A stretch of 22,572 nt of DNA from JBKPFU01 sp046728975 (GTDB taxonomy: Bacteria; Actinomycetota; Thermoleophilia; Gaiellales; Gaiellaceae): assembly GCA_046728975.1 (NCBI GenBank), contig JBKPFU010000126.1:1-22572 (forward strand), in the 5' to 3' direction. A model generated the notes under the pieces. It saw nothing but the letters and a program-made list of their open reading frames with translations. It was not told the origin of the DNA and made no database searches. Positions 14,159-21,064 of this stretch are shown here, in pieces (position 1 is the stretch's first letter; each line of letters starts with the position of its first letter). A program made the translations under genes and the position numbers.

Positions 14159-14736
14159 CCACCTACACGCTCGAACGGCCGTCGACGCGCGCCAACGGGT
14201 GGTGGGGAATGCTCCTGCTGATCGCGACCGAGGCGACCCTGTTCGGCGTGCTGATCGCCTCGTACTTCTACGTCCGCTTCAAATCGCCGCACTGGCCTCC
14301 CGCCGGGATCGAGGATCCGAAGCTCGTAAGGCCGCTGATCAACAACGGCGTACTCGTCCTCTCGTCGGTGCCGATGTTCTTCGCGGAGCGAGCGGCGCGC
14401 CGGGGACAGCAGGGGCTGCTCAGGCTGGGCCTCGCCGCCTCGTTCCTCCTCGGCCTCGCGTACTTCCTCCTCCAGCTCGACTCGTTTCGCGACAGCTGGC
14501 GGACGTTCCGGCCGAGCGAGAATGCGTACGCATCGCTCGTCTACACGCTGGTCGGAGCGCACTGGATCCATGTCGGCGCGGGGCTTCTGCTGATCGCCTG
14601 GATCCTCGGCCGGGCGCTTCTCGGTCACTTCGGCGTCGACCGGAACGTGCCCGTGCAGGTGACGGCGCTGTACTGGTACTTCGTCACCGCGCTGGCGGTC
14701 TTCGTCGTCCTCACGACCTTGTCGCCGGCGTTATGA
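14155..14736 (+). CDS. ctaE: Cytochrome c oxidase subunit III
   Basis: 193 aa with about five transmembrane helices, the short form of subunit III found in actinobacteria and Bacillus, which lacks the first two helices of the long form. NGWWGMLLLIATEATLFGVLIASYFYVRF is the typical first helix, with the conserved Glu that lies near bound lipid. HWIHVGAGLLLIAWIL and TALYWYFVTALAVFVVL are typical of the last helices, including the conserved YWYFV ending. It starts at the GTG at 14155, overlapping the subunit I TGA (GTGA), and ends overlapping the next start (ATGA). The subunit stabilises proton uptake through subunit I and carries no redox centre. Confidence 0.92.
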   Translation: MTTYTLERPSTRANGWWGMLLLIATEATLFGVLIASYFYVRFKSPHWPPAGIEDPKLVRPLINNGVLVLSSVPMFFAERAARRGQQGLLRLGLAASFLLGLAYFLLQLDSFRDSWRTFRPSENAYASLVYTLVGAHWIHVGAGLLLIAWILGRALLGHFGVDRNVPVQVTALYWYFVTALAVFVVLTTLSPAL

Positions 14737-15074
14737 GAGGTGTCCTGCTGTGGTTCGGCCTCCTCGGCGCGCCCGCGGCGTGGACGCTGGAGCTCGTCAC
14801 CGGCTACGCCGTCGAGGAGGCGACGTGCTCGGAGGGGTCGTCCAGCTGGGGGATCAACGGCGGCCTCGCGCAGGCGCTGGTGTTCGGCGTCACGGCCGCC
14901 GTGGCGCTGGGGGCCGGCGCGGCGGCGCTGTGGACGTGGCGCAACGCGACACCTGACGTCCGTGGTCGGATCGCCTGGATGGGATACGGAGCGGTGCTCG
15001 TCAGCGCGCTCTTTATCCCGCTCGTTCTGATCACCGGTTTGGGCGTGAGCTCGCTGGAGTCATGCGAGCGCTGA
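14733..15074 (+). CDS. Small three-helix membrane protein in the oxidase operon
   Basis: 113 aa starting at the ATG at 14733, overlapping the ctaE stop by 4 bases; the long frame reaching back to 13944 is a shadow of ctaD/ctaE. Three hydrophobic stretches are visible at about 3-25, 44-67 and 80-103. A LLGAPAAWTLELVTGYAVEE motif ends the first helix region, and two cysteines (Cys32 and Cys111) are at positions that could face the same side of the membrane and form a disulfide. I cannot name the family. Its fixed place between subunit III and the cytochromes suggests an accessory subunit or assembly factor of the oxidase. It overlaps the next gene by 13 bases. Confidence 0.8.
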   Translation: MRGVLLWFGLLGAPAAWTLELVTGYAVEEATCSEGSSSWGINGGLAQALVFGVTAAVALGAGAAALWTWRNATPDVRGRIAWMGYGAVLVSALFIPLVLITGLGVSSLESCER

Positions 15075-15424
15075 TCGTCCTGCCGCTCTTGGCCGCACTC
15101 GCCGCCGGCTGCGGAGGCGGCAAGACGCCGGAGATCGTGAACGGCGGGGACGCGAAGCGCGGGGCGGACGTGATCGAGAAGTACGGCTGCGGCGGGTGCC
15201 ACCAGATTCCCGGGATTGCACGTGCGGACGGCCGGGTCGGACCGAGCCTCGACGGGTTTCGGCGGATCCGCTACATCGCGGGCCGCCTGCCCAACAACCC
15301 GGAAAACGCGCGCCGGTGGATCGAGGACCCGAGGAAGATCGAGCCCGGAACGGTCATGCCCGACCTCGGCCTCAGCGACGACGAGGCGCGCGACGTCGTC
15401 GCCTACCTCTACTCGCGGACATGA
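15062..15424 (+). CDS. Monoheme cytochrome c lipoprotein
   Basis: 120 aa. A lipoprotein signal peptide ends with Cys17 (LAAGC), followed by a Gly-rich linker, so the protein is probably anchored on the outer face of the membrane. The heme site is CGGCH (43-47) and Met99 (GTVMPDLGL) is the likely sixth ligand. The segment NPENARRWIEDPRKIEPGTVMP closely resembles the cytochrome c domain of the subunit II encoded upstream, implying a duplicated domain. It starts at ATG 15062 inside the preceding gene and overlaps qcrC by 4 bases. It is well placed to shuttle electrons between QcrC and subunit II, but that role is inferred. Confidence 0.9.
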   Translation: MRALIVLPLLAALAAGCGGGKTPEIVNGGDAKRGADVIEKYGCGGCHQIPGIARADGRVGPSLDGFRRIRYIAGRLPNNPENARRWIEDPRKIEPGTVMPDLGLSDDEARDVVAYLYSRT

Positions 15425-16143
15425 AACTCCTCGCGTTGCTCGCGGTCGCGCTCGTGCTGGCGGGGCCGGCCGCGGCGCAGACGGGCAGAGACCTCTACCT
15501 GCAACGCTGCGCGACGTGCCACGGCGCGAACGCCGAGGGCGTCGCGCCGGTCGGCCCGAACCGCGGCGCGAACGACGTCCGCGGGGCCGGCCCCTCGCTG
15601 CGCGGAGTCGGAGCGATCGCGGCCGACTTCTACCTCCGCACGGGGTACATGCCGTTGCAGAACGCCGATGACGAGCCGAAGCACAAGGGGGCCGCGTACC
15701 CGGACGACGAGATCGACGCGCTCGTCTCCTACATCGGTTCGCTCGGCGGGCCGCCGGTGCCGAAGGTCGACCCGAGTCGGGGCAACCTCGCTCAGGGTTT
15801 CCGCCTCTTCGCCGACAACTGCTCCGGCTGCCACCAGGTCGTTGGCCGCGGCGGCATCGTCACGAGCGCGGTCGCGCCCGAGCTGACGAAGGCAACGCCG
15901 ACGCAGATCGCGGAGGCCGTCCGGATCGGGCCCTATCTGATGCCGCGCTTCTCGCGGCAGCAGCTCGATGACCGCGAGCTCGCATCGATCGTCCGCTACG
16001 TCGAGTACGCGAAGGATCCGAAGGACGAGGGCGGCTGGGGGATCGGCCACCTCGGTCCGGTGCCCGAAGGCCTCGTAGCCTGGCTGATCGCCGGCGCTGC
16101 ACTCGTTCTCGTCGCCCGCATGATCGGGAGCAAGACGGAGTGA
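15421..16143 (+). CDS. qcrC: Diheme cytochrome cc1 subunit of the bc1 complex
   Basis: 240 aa from the ATG at 15421, overlapping the previous stop (ATGA). A Sec-type signal peptide ends near GPAAAQ (residue 20). Two cytochrome c domains follow, with heme sites CATCH (30-34) and CSGCH (134-138). Candidate axial methionines are Met77 (GYMPLQ) and Met174 (YLMPRFS). A single C-terminal membrane anchor spans about 218-235. This two-heme layout is the actinobacterial QcrC, which contacts the oxidase directly in bcc-aa3 supercomplexes. Here a caa3 oxidase and an extra cytochrome c are also encoded, so the electron route may differ from the mycobacterial one. Confidence 0.93.
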   Translation: MKLLALLAVALVLAGPAAAQTGRDLYLQRCATCHGANAEGVAPVGPNRGANDVRGAGPSLRGVGAIAADFYLRTGYMPLQNADDEPKHKGAAYPDDEIDALVSYIGSLGGPPVPKVDPSRGNLAQGFRLFADNCSGCHQVVGRGGIVTSAVAPELTKATPTQIAEAVRIGPYLMPRFSRQQLDDRELASIVRYVEYAKDPKDEGGWGIGHLGPVPEGLVAWLIAGAALVLVARMIGSKTE

Positions 16144-17015
16144 ACCGCCGCGCCGAGGTCGTCGTCCTCGCGCTTCTCCTCGGCGCGACGCTTGCCGCGG
16201 TGGGGTTCATCGCCGCCTACGCGATCGACTCGCTCCCCGCGCAGACGCAGCTGATGGGGCTTGCCCTCGGGTTTGCCTTCGCGTTCCTCGCGGCGGCGTC
16301 CGTCGTGACCGCAAAGGCGCTCGTGCCGGAGGACGAGCACGCCGAGAACTACCCGGAGCCGCCGAAGCCGGAGCGCGCGGTGGAGGTCGACGAGCTCGTG
16401 CGCGGCGGGACCGTAGTTTTCACGCGTAGACGGCTGCTCGGGCTGGCGGCGGGAGGCGCGGCCGTCACGCTCGGTGCGGCGCTCGTCGTCCCGGCAGCCT
16501 CGCTGGGGCCGTTCCTCGAGACCGATCGGCTTCGCCGGTCGCCCTGGCGTCGCGGAATCCGCCTCGTCGACTCGGAGGGCCGACCTCTCCTGGCGCGAGA
16601 CGTCGACCTCAAGAGCTTCCACACGGCTTTTCCGGAGGGTTCCGACCACGAGAAGCTCGGGTCGCCCCTGATCGTCGTCCGGCTGGAACCGGCGCAGCTC
16701 GAGCTGCCGGCCGGACGCGAGGGTTGGGCCCCCGACGGCATCGTCGCCTACTCGAAGATCTGCACGCACGCGGGCTGCGCGGTCTCGATGTACCGCGCGC
16801 CGCTGTACGAGCCGACCTCGGACCGGCGGGCGCTGGTCTGCCCCTGCCACTACTCGACGTTCGATCCAGCCCGTGGCGCGAAGGTTCTGTTCGGCCCCGC
16901 CGGTCGCCCCCTGCCGCAGCTTCCCCTGGAGATCGACTCGAGCGGACATCTCCGCGCCGCGGGCGGCTTCTCCGGCGCGATCGGCCCCTCCTGGTCGGGA
17001 GTCCGCTATCGGTGA
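16140..17015 (+). CDS. qcrA: Rieske iron-sulfur protein of the bc1 complex
   Basis: 291 aa starting at the GTG at 16140 (GTGA overlap with qcrC). Three membrane helices, about 7-29, 38-60 and 100-124, precede the Rieske domain, the actinobacterial arrangement. The third is preceded by RRRLLG, a twin-arginine-type signal consistent with Tat translocation of the folded cluster domain. The [2Fe-2S] ligands are in CTHAGC (208-213, giving Cys208 and His210) and CPCHYSTFD (234 onward, giving Cys234 and His237). Cys213 and Cys236 can form the stabilising disulfide. The PAGRPLPQLPLEID segment closes the fold. The protein carries electrons from menaquinol at the Qo site to QcrC. Confidence 0.94.
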   Translation: MNRRAEVVVLALLLGATLAAVGFIAAYAIDSLPAQTQLMGLALGFAFAFLAAASVVTAKALVPEDEHAENYPEPPKPERAVEVDELVRGGTVVFTRRRLLGLAAGGAAVTLGAALVVPAASLGPFLETDRLRRSPWRRGIRLVDSEGRPLLARDVDLKSFHTAFPEGSDHEKLGSPLIVVRLEPAQLELPAGREGWAPDGIVAYSKICTHAGCAVSMYRAPLYEPTSDRRALVCPCHYSTFDPARGAKVLFGPAGRPLPQLPLEIDSSGHLRAAGGFSGAIGPSWSGVRYR

Positions 17016-17178
17016 GACCCCCGGCTCCGTCCTCGGCACCTCTGACGGCTGCAAAGTCGTCGCGCGGCTGCGTCCTCGGTCGCGCCCGTATCTCATTCGA
17101 TACGAACGCTCCCTGCGTCCTTGCCGCGCTCGATTTTCGCGCGTCCGAGGCACCGCAACGAAACCGGGGGCCTCACTG
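17016..17178 (+). promoter_or_regulatory. qcrA-qcrB intercistronic region with a predicted RNA fold
   Basis: This is the only real gap in the operon (163 bases). 17074-17085 pairs with 17139-17150 over 11 of 12 positions with a single T/T mismatch (CCTCGG-t-CGCGC against GCGCG-t-CCGAGG). Immediately inside is a hairpin with stem CGTATC/GATACG (17087-17092 and 17099-17104). CGTCCTCGG occurs twice, at 17028-17036 and 17071-17079, so the 3' arm has a second, weaker potential partner. GGGGG at 17166-17170 is a plausible ribosome binding site for qcrB. A 55-codon reading frame fills the gap but has AT-rich third positions, so I treat the region as non-coding. Confidence 0.4.
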
Positions 17179-18516
17179 ATGATCCGCCGGGCGGTTCGGT
17201 ACCTCGACGAGCGCAGCGGCACCGCGCCGCTCGTGAAAAGGGCGCTCCGCTACGTCTTCCCCGACCACTGGTCGTTCCTGCTCGGCGAGATCGCGCTCTA
17301 TTCGTTCGTCGTCCTCGTCGCCACGGGGATCTACCTGACGCTCTTCTTCGAGCCGAGTCTCGCGAACACGGTCTACCAGGGGTCGTACGAGCCGCTGCGC
17401 GGGCGGCAGATGTCGGAGGCGTATCGGTCGGCGGTGCAGATGTCGTTCGACGTCAAGGCGGGGCTGCTCATGCGGCAGACGCATCACTGGGCTGCCGACG
17501 TCTTCGTGGTCGCGATCGTGCTGCACCTGCTGCGCGTGTTCTTCACGGGCGCCTTTCGCAAGCCGCGCGACCTCGTCTACTACGTCGGTGTCGCGATGCT
17601 GATGCTGGCGCTCCTCGAGGGCTTCGTCGGCTACTCGATGGTCGACGACCTGCTCTCGGGCATGGGTCTTGCGATCGCCTACTCGGTTGCGCTCTCGATC
17701 CCGGTGATCGGCGGTTGGCTCGGCCTCGCGCTCTGGGGGGAGCCGTTCCCGGGCACCTACGCGTTCGAATCGCGGATGTACATCGCGCACGTCTTCCTAT
17801 TGCCGATGGCGATCGCGACGCTCATCGCAATCCACCTGCTGCTGCTCGTGACGCGGCACCACACGCAGTTTCCGGGGCCGCGGCGGAGCGAGCGGCGTGC
17901 GGTCGGGCTGCCCGCGTACCCGGGCTACGCCCCGCGCTCGATCGGGATCGCGTTCTCCGTGTTCGCGGTCCTCTTCCTGCTCGGAGGGCTCGTGCAGATC
18001 AACCCGATCTGGGAGTGGGGGCCGTACGAGGTCTCGCATGGGACCGCCGGGGCGCAGCCCGACTGGTACCTGGGTTGGCTGATCGGCGGCTTACGGCTGA
18101 TGCCGGGCTTCGACGTGACGATCGGGAACTACACGCTGATCCCGAACGCGTTTTGGGGCGGCGCGCTCTTCCCGACGATCGTCTTCACGACCTTGTTCCT
18201 GTGGCCGTCGCTCGAGCGGCGCGTGACCCGCGACTACCGGTTCCACCACCTGCTCGATCGCCCGCGCGACGCGCCGTGGCGGACGGCCGTCGGCGCCGCG
18301 TTCTTCACCTGGGTCGCGCTCGTGTTCCTCGCCGGCGCGTCCGACCGCGTCTTCGTGACGTTCGGGATCCCCTACGTCTGGCAGGTCTGGTTCTTCCGAG
18401 TCGCGGTCTTCGCGCTGCCCGCGCTCGTGCTCGTGGTGACGCGGCGGCTGTGTCTCGAGCTCCACGAGTCCCAGCCGCGGCCGCGAGCGGGCCTCATGGG
18501 TTTCGACCGGCCCTAG
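17179..18516 (+). CDS. qcrB: Cytochrome b subunit of the bc1 complex
   Basis: 445 aa from the ATG at 17179; the open frame upstream has poor codon usage and no homology-like sequence. Heme b ligands are in two helices: His102 or His103 with His116 (QTHHWAADVFVVAIVLHLLR), and His204 with His219 (IAHVFLLPMAIATLIAIH). The second pair has 14 intervening residues, as in b6f/actinobacterial forms. The Qo-site motif is PDWY (294-297) rather than mitochondrial PEWY, as is common in Gram-positives. The whole b6-plus-subunit-IV region is in one chain with about eight helices. It oxidises menaquinol and is the core of the bcc complex. Confidence 0.94.
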   Translation: MIRRAVRYLDERSGTAPLVKRALRYVFPDHWSFLLGEIALYSFVVLVATGIYLTLFFEPSLANTVYQGSYEPLRGRQMSEAYRSAVQMSFDVKAGLLMRQTHHWAADVFVVAIVLHLLRVFFTGAFRKPRDLVYYVGVAMLMLALLEGFVGYSMVDDLLSGMGLAIAYSVALSIPVIGGWLGLALWGEPFPGTYAFESRMYIAHVFLLPMAIATLIAIHLLLLVTRHHTQFPGPRRSERRAVGLPAYPGYAPRSIGIAFSVFAVLFLLGGLVQINPIWEWGPYEVSHGTAGAQPDWYLGWLIGGLRLMPGFDVTIGNYTLIPNAFWGGALFPTIVFTTLFLWPSLERRVTRDYRFHHLLDRPRDAPWRTAVGAAFFTWVALVFLAGASDRVFVTFGIPYVWQVWFFRVAVFALPALVLVVTRRLCLELHESQPRPRAGLMGFDRP

Positions 18517-18617
18517 GAACGCCGCGACAAGGTCGTTCGGCTGGTGCTCCTCGGAGCCAGCGTGTAGCCGAGCTCCATCAACTAGGTTCGGTACCGTCTC
18601 CGGACGGTCGTAAACGC
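18517..18617 (+). other. Intergenic region after qcrB with hairpins
   Basis: The 101-base gap contains an imperfect hairpin at 18541-18560 (CTG and GCTC arms with a 2-base bulge) and a perfect 6-bp hairpin at 18593-18608 (ACCGTC-TCCG-GACGGT). Neither is followed by a T-tract. The second ends 9 bases before the GTG of the next gene and could instead affect its translation. No clear promoter hexamer or Shine-Dalgarno sequence is visible. Confidence 0.35.
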
Positions 18618-19373
18618 GTGAAACGCTTACCGCTCCTTCTCTTGCCGCTCCTCCTCCTGACCGCGTGCGGCCAGGAGGAGCAGAAGCCGAGCGCTGCCCA
18701 GACTGCGACCCGGGAGACGACTTCGAACGTCTCGGCGCCGACGACGGTCTCCGTCTACTTCCTACGCGATGGAAAGGTGGCAGCGGCTCATCGGACGGTC
18801 GACTCGACGCCGGCCGTGGGGGCTGCTGCGCTCGAGCAGCTGACGAGCGGCCCCGACGCGGAGGAGCGGGCTGCAGGGCTGACCTCGCAGGTTCCGCACG
18901 ACGCCTCGTTCAATCTCTCGATCGCGAACGGCGTGGCGACCGTGAAGGGCCCCGACCTCGGCGACGACGCGACGTCGCAGGTCGTTTACACGCTCACGCA
19001 GTTCCCGACGGTTCGGACGGTGCGCGTGAACGGCAAGGAAGTCGGCAGCCGCGCCGACTGGGAGGAGTTGACGCCGCAGATCTTCGCCGAGACTCCCGTC
19101 GTCGGGGAGACGGTGAGGAGCCCCCTGCGCTCGCGGGGGACCGCGAACACCTTCGAGGCGACGTTCAACGTCGAGCTCGTCGTCGGCGGCAAGGTGATCG
19201 CGAAGCGGTTCGTAACCGCCACCTCCGGGAGCGGGACGCGCGGCACCTACCAGTTTTCGCTTCCGTTCTCGGTCGATCGCGCGACCGACGGCAAGCTCGT
19301 CCTGTACGAGGTCTCGGCGGAGGACGGGACCCGCACGCACGTCGTCGAGATCCCGGTCCGCCTAGTTCCTTAA
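18618..19373 (+). CDS. GerMN/Gmad2-domain lipoprotein
   Basis: 251 aa from the GTG at 18618; the frame upstream is a qcrB shadow. The signal peptide, a run of Leu, ends in the lipobox LTAC with Cys17. A Ser/Thr-rich linker (about 20-45) follows. Next is a GerMN domain (about 46-150), with TVSVYFLRDGKVAAAHRTV, AALEQLTSGPDAEE and the closing VVYTLTQFPTVRTVRVNGK. The C-terminal 80 residues form a Gmad2 immunoglobulin-like domain: FEATFNVELVVGGKVIAKRFV, then a GTYQFSLPFSV segment. GerMN proteins occur in spore formers and also widely in non-sporulating actinobacteria as cell-envelope lipoproteins of uncertain role. The 3' end overlaps the convergent NrfD gene by 12 bases. Confidence 0.85.
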   Translation: MKRLPLLLLPLLLLTACGQEEQKPSAAQTATRETTSNVSAPTTVSVYFLRDGKVAAAHRTVDSTPAVGAAALEQLTSGPDAEERAAGLTSQVPHDASFNLSIANGVATVKGPDLGDDATSQVVYTLTQFPTVRTVRVNGKEVGSRADWEELTPQIFAETPVVGETVRSPLRSRGTANTFEATFNVELVVGGKVIAKRFVTATSGSGTRGTYQFSLPFSVDRATDGKLVLYEVSAEDGTRTHVVEIPVRLVP

Positions 19374-20243
19374 CCTCTCCCGCTGCGGGATCGACGTGTA
19401 GTGCGGGTCGGCGGCCGAGATCTTGCCCGCATGGAAGACCGCGAAGCGCTCGCAGAGCGAGCCGACCAGAAGGAGCGCTCCCGCCGTCACGGCTCCGGCG
19501 CGCCGCTTCCCCGCGAGGGCCATCAGCGCCGTGCCGGCGAGCGTCGCTCCGGTGGCGAGGCGCGAGTACTTGCCGGCTTGGCCCCTGTGGTACGCCTCCG
19601 CGATGAACTCGCCCATCCGTTTCTCCATCACCTGCTTCGCGACGAGCTCGGCGACACCGCCGAGCACGGCGAGCCGGCGGGCAGGGCCCGCAGCGCCGGC
19701 CGGCGTCAGCGCCGCCATCGCGCCGCCCGCGCTCGCGGCAGAGCTTGCGGCGAAGACGAACGGCAGCTCGCGACGACCCTCATGCCACACCGGCACGACC
19801 GAGTCGGCGACGAGTGCGCCGGTGTAGGTCGCCTGCGCCGGCCCGACGAGACCGGCGACGACCTGTGCCGCGTTGCGGAGCCGCGGCAGAACACCGATTA
19901 GCTGGCAGCCGGCCGCGAGGCTCGTCGCTGCTCCTTCCACGCTGAGGATCCACGTCCCGACGCTCATCGGCGAGGTGACCTTGAAGACGCGCAGCATGTT
20001 GTAGAAGCGCATCGGCCGGCCGAGGTCCTTGATCAGGAGGTACGGGCTAACGGAGCCGACGGCGGCGGCCGTGTAGAGGGACGCGATGCGCAGGCGCTCG
20101 TTGCCGGCGAGCCGAGCGCCGAGCGCGAGCGTGTCCGCCGCACCCGCCATGCCGCCGACGAAGAAGTACAGCGGGATCTCCGGCTTCCAGACCGGCTCCT
20201 TGATGATCGGCCGGCCGTAGTAGGAGCGGCCGTTCTCGCTCAT
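19362..20243 (-). CDS. NrfD/PsrC-type membrane anchor of formate dehydrogenase
   Basis: 293 aa from the ATG at 20241-20243 (ATGA overlap with the iron-sulfur subunit gene). It is a polytopic membrane protein with about eight helices, the NrfD/PsrC size. The N-terminal EPVWKPEIPLYFFVGGMAGA and the downstream KDLGRPMRFYNMLRVFKVTSPMSVG are conserved family segments near the quinone pocket. No histidine pairs spaced for heme b are evident, as expected, since this family carries no heme. It should pass electrons from the iron-sulfur subunit to menaquinone. Its position as the last gene of the formate dehydrogenase set supports that role over a polysulfide or nitrite reductase function. Confidence 0.87.
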   Translation of the reverse strand: MSENGRSYYGRPIIKEPVWKPEIPLYFFVGGMAGAADTLALGARLAGNERLRIASLYTAAAVGSVSPYLLIKDLGRPMRFYNMLRVFKVTSPMSVGTWILSVEGAATSLAAGCQLIGVLPRLRNAAQVVAGLVGPAQATYTGALVADSVVPVWHEGRRELPFVFAASSAASAGGAMAALTPAGAAGPARRLAVLGGVAELVAKQVMEKRMGEFIAEAYHRGQAGKYSRLATGATLAGTALMALAGKRRAGAVTAGALLLVGSLCERFAVFHAGKISAADPHYTSIPQRERLRN

Positions 20244-21064
20244 TCGCCTCCTCCCGCGAAGGCGGTAACCACTCCCGCGACCAACGTGCCGGCGGCGACG
20301 CCCGCGGCGGCCCAGATCGTGCGGAGATTCCGCGTCGGAACGACGGGGTCGGGCGGCAGTCCGTAGACCTCGGGCTCGTCGAGGAGCAGGAAGAACGCGC
20401 CGGCGCCGCCGATCCCGTCGCCGTCGTCCGGCGGGAGATAGAGGCGCGCATCGTCGACGCCGGCTTCGACCAGGTGCTCGCAGCGCTCCCGGGCGCGGGC
20501 GACGAGCTCGTCGAGCGGCCCGAACTGGATCGAGTCGGTCGGGCAGGCCTTCGAGCAGGCGGGCTCGAGGCCGTCCTGGAGCCGGTCGTAGCAGAGCGTG
20601 CACTTGTGCATGCCGCCGTCGTCGCCGAGCTCGCGCTTCGAGATCACCCCGAACGGACAGGCCGTTACGCAGTACCCGCAGCCGTTGCAGACGTCGTCCT
20701 GGATCACGACCGTCCCGAACTCGGTGCGGAAGATCGCGCCGGTCGGGCAGACGTCGAGGCAGCCGGCATGCGTGCAGTGCTTGCACACATCGGACGACAT
20801 CAGCCAGCGAAAGTCCTGACCGCCAACCTTGATCGGCTTCTCCTGCTCGATGAACGCCACGTGTCTCCACGTGTTCGCGTTCAGCTCGCCGGTGTTGTCG
20901 TAGGAGTGACCGGTCCAGACGAGGCCGTCCTCGGGAACGAGGTTCCATTCCTTGCAGGCGACCTCGCACGCCTTGCAGCCGATGCACACCGACGTGTCGG
21001 TGAAGAAGCCCATGCGCGGCTTCGCCTCGGGCCCATAAGTCGCGGTTCCGTCGGCCGTCTTCAC
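20240..21064 (-). CDS. fdhB: Formate dehydrogenase iron-sulfur (beta) subunit
   Basis: 274 aa from the ATG at 21062-21064, overlapping the catalytic subunit stop by 4 bases. Four ferredoxin-type cysteine clusters are visible in order: CIGCKACEVACKEW (27-40), CKHCTHAGCLDVCPTG, CNGCGYCVTACPFG, and CTLCYDRLQDGLEPACSKACPTD. They provide ligands for four [4Fe-4S] centres, as in FdnH/FdhB-type subunits. A C-terminal hydrophobic helix (about 250-270) would tie the subunit to the membrane beside the NrfD protein. There is no signal peptide, so export, if any, would depend on a Tat signal on the catalytic subunit, whose N-terminus is outside the window. Confidence 0.92.
   Translation of the reverse strand: MKTADGTATYGPEAKPRMGFFTDTSVCIGCKACEVACKEWNLVPEDGLVWTGHSYDNTGELNANTWRHVAFIEQEKPIKVGGQDFRWLMSSDVCKHCTHAGCLDVCPTGAIFRTEFGTVVIQDDVCNGCGYCVTACPFGVISKRELGDDGGMHKCTLCYDRLQDGLEPACSKACPTDSIQFGPLDELVARARERCEHLVEAGVDDARLYLPPDDGDGIGGAGAFFLLLDEPEVYGLPPDPVVPTRNLRTIWAAAGVAAGTLVAGVVTAFAGGGE

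Noticed and set aside
17012..17179. A 55-codon reading frame starting at GTG 17012 (overlapping the qcrA stop) and ending TGATG on the qcrB start, as if it were a coupled small gene between qcrA and qcrB
   Set aside because: About a third of its third codon positions are A or T, far more than in neighbouring genes, and the peptide is an unremarkable Ala/Ser/Pro/Arg mix. The region is better explained as a structured spacer.
18058..18069. PDWY instead of PEWY at the Qo site of cytochrome b
   Set aside because: PDWY/PDFY is usual in Gram-positive and actinobacterial QcrB proteins.
18593..18608. Perfect 6-bp hairpin as the terminator of the respiratory operon
   Set aside because: No T-tract follows and it lies only 9 bases before the next start codon, so I record it only as a hairpin in the intergenic entry.
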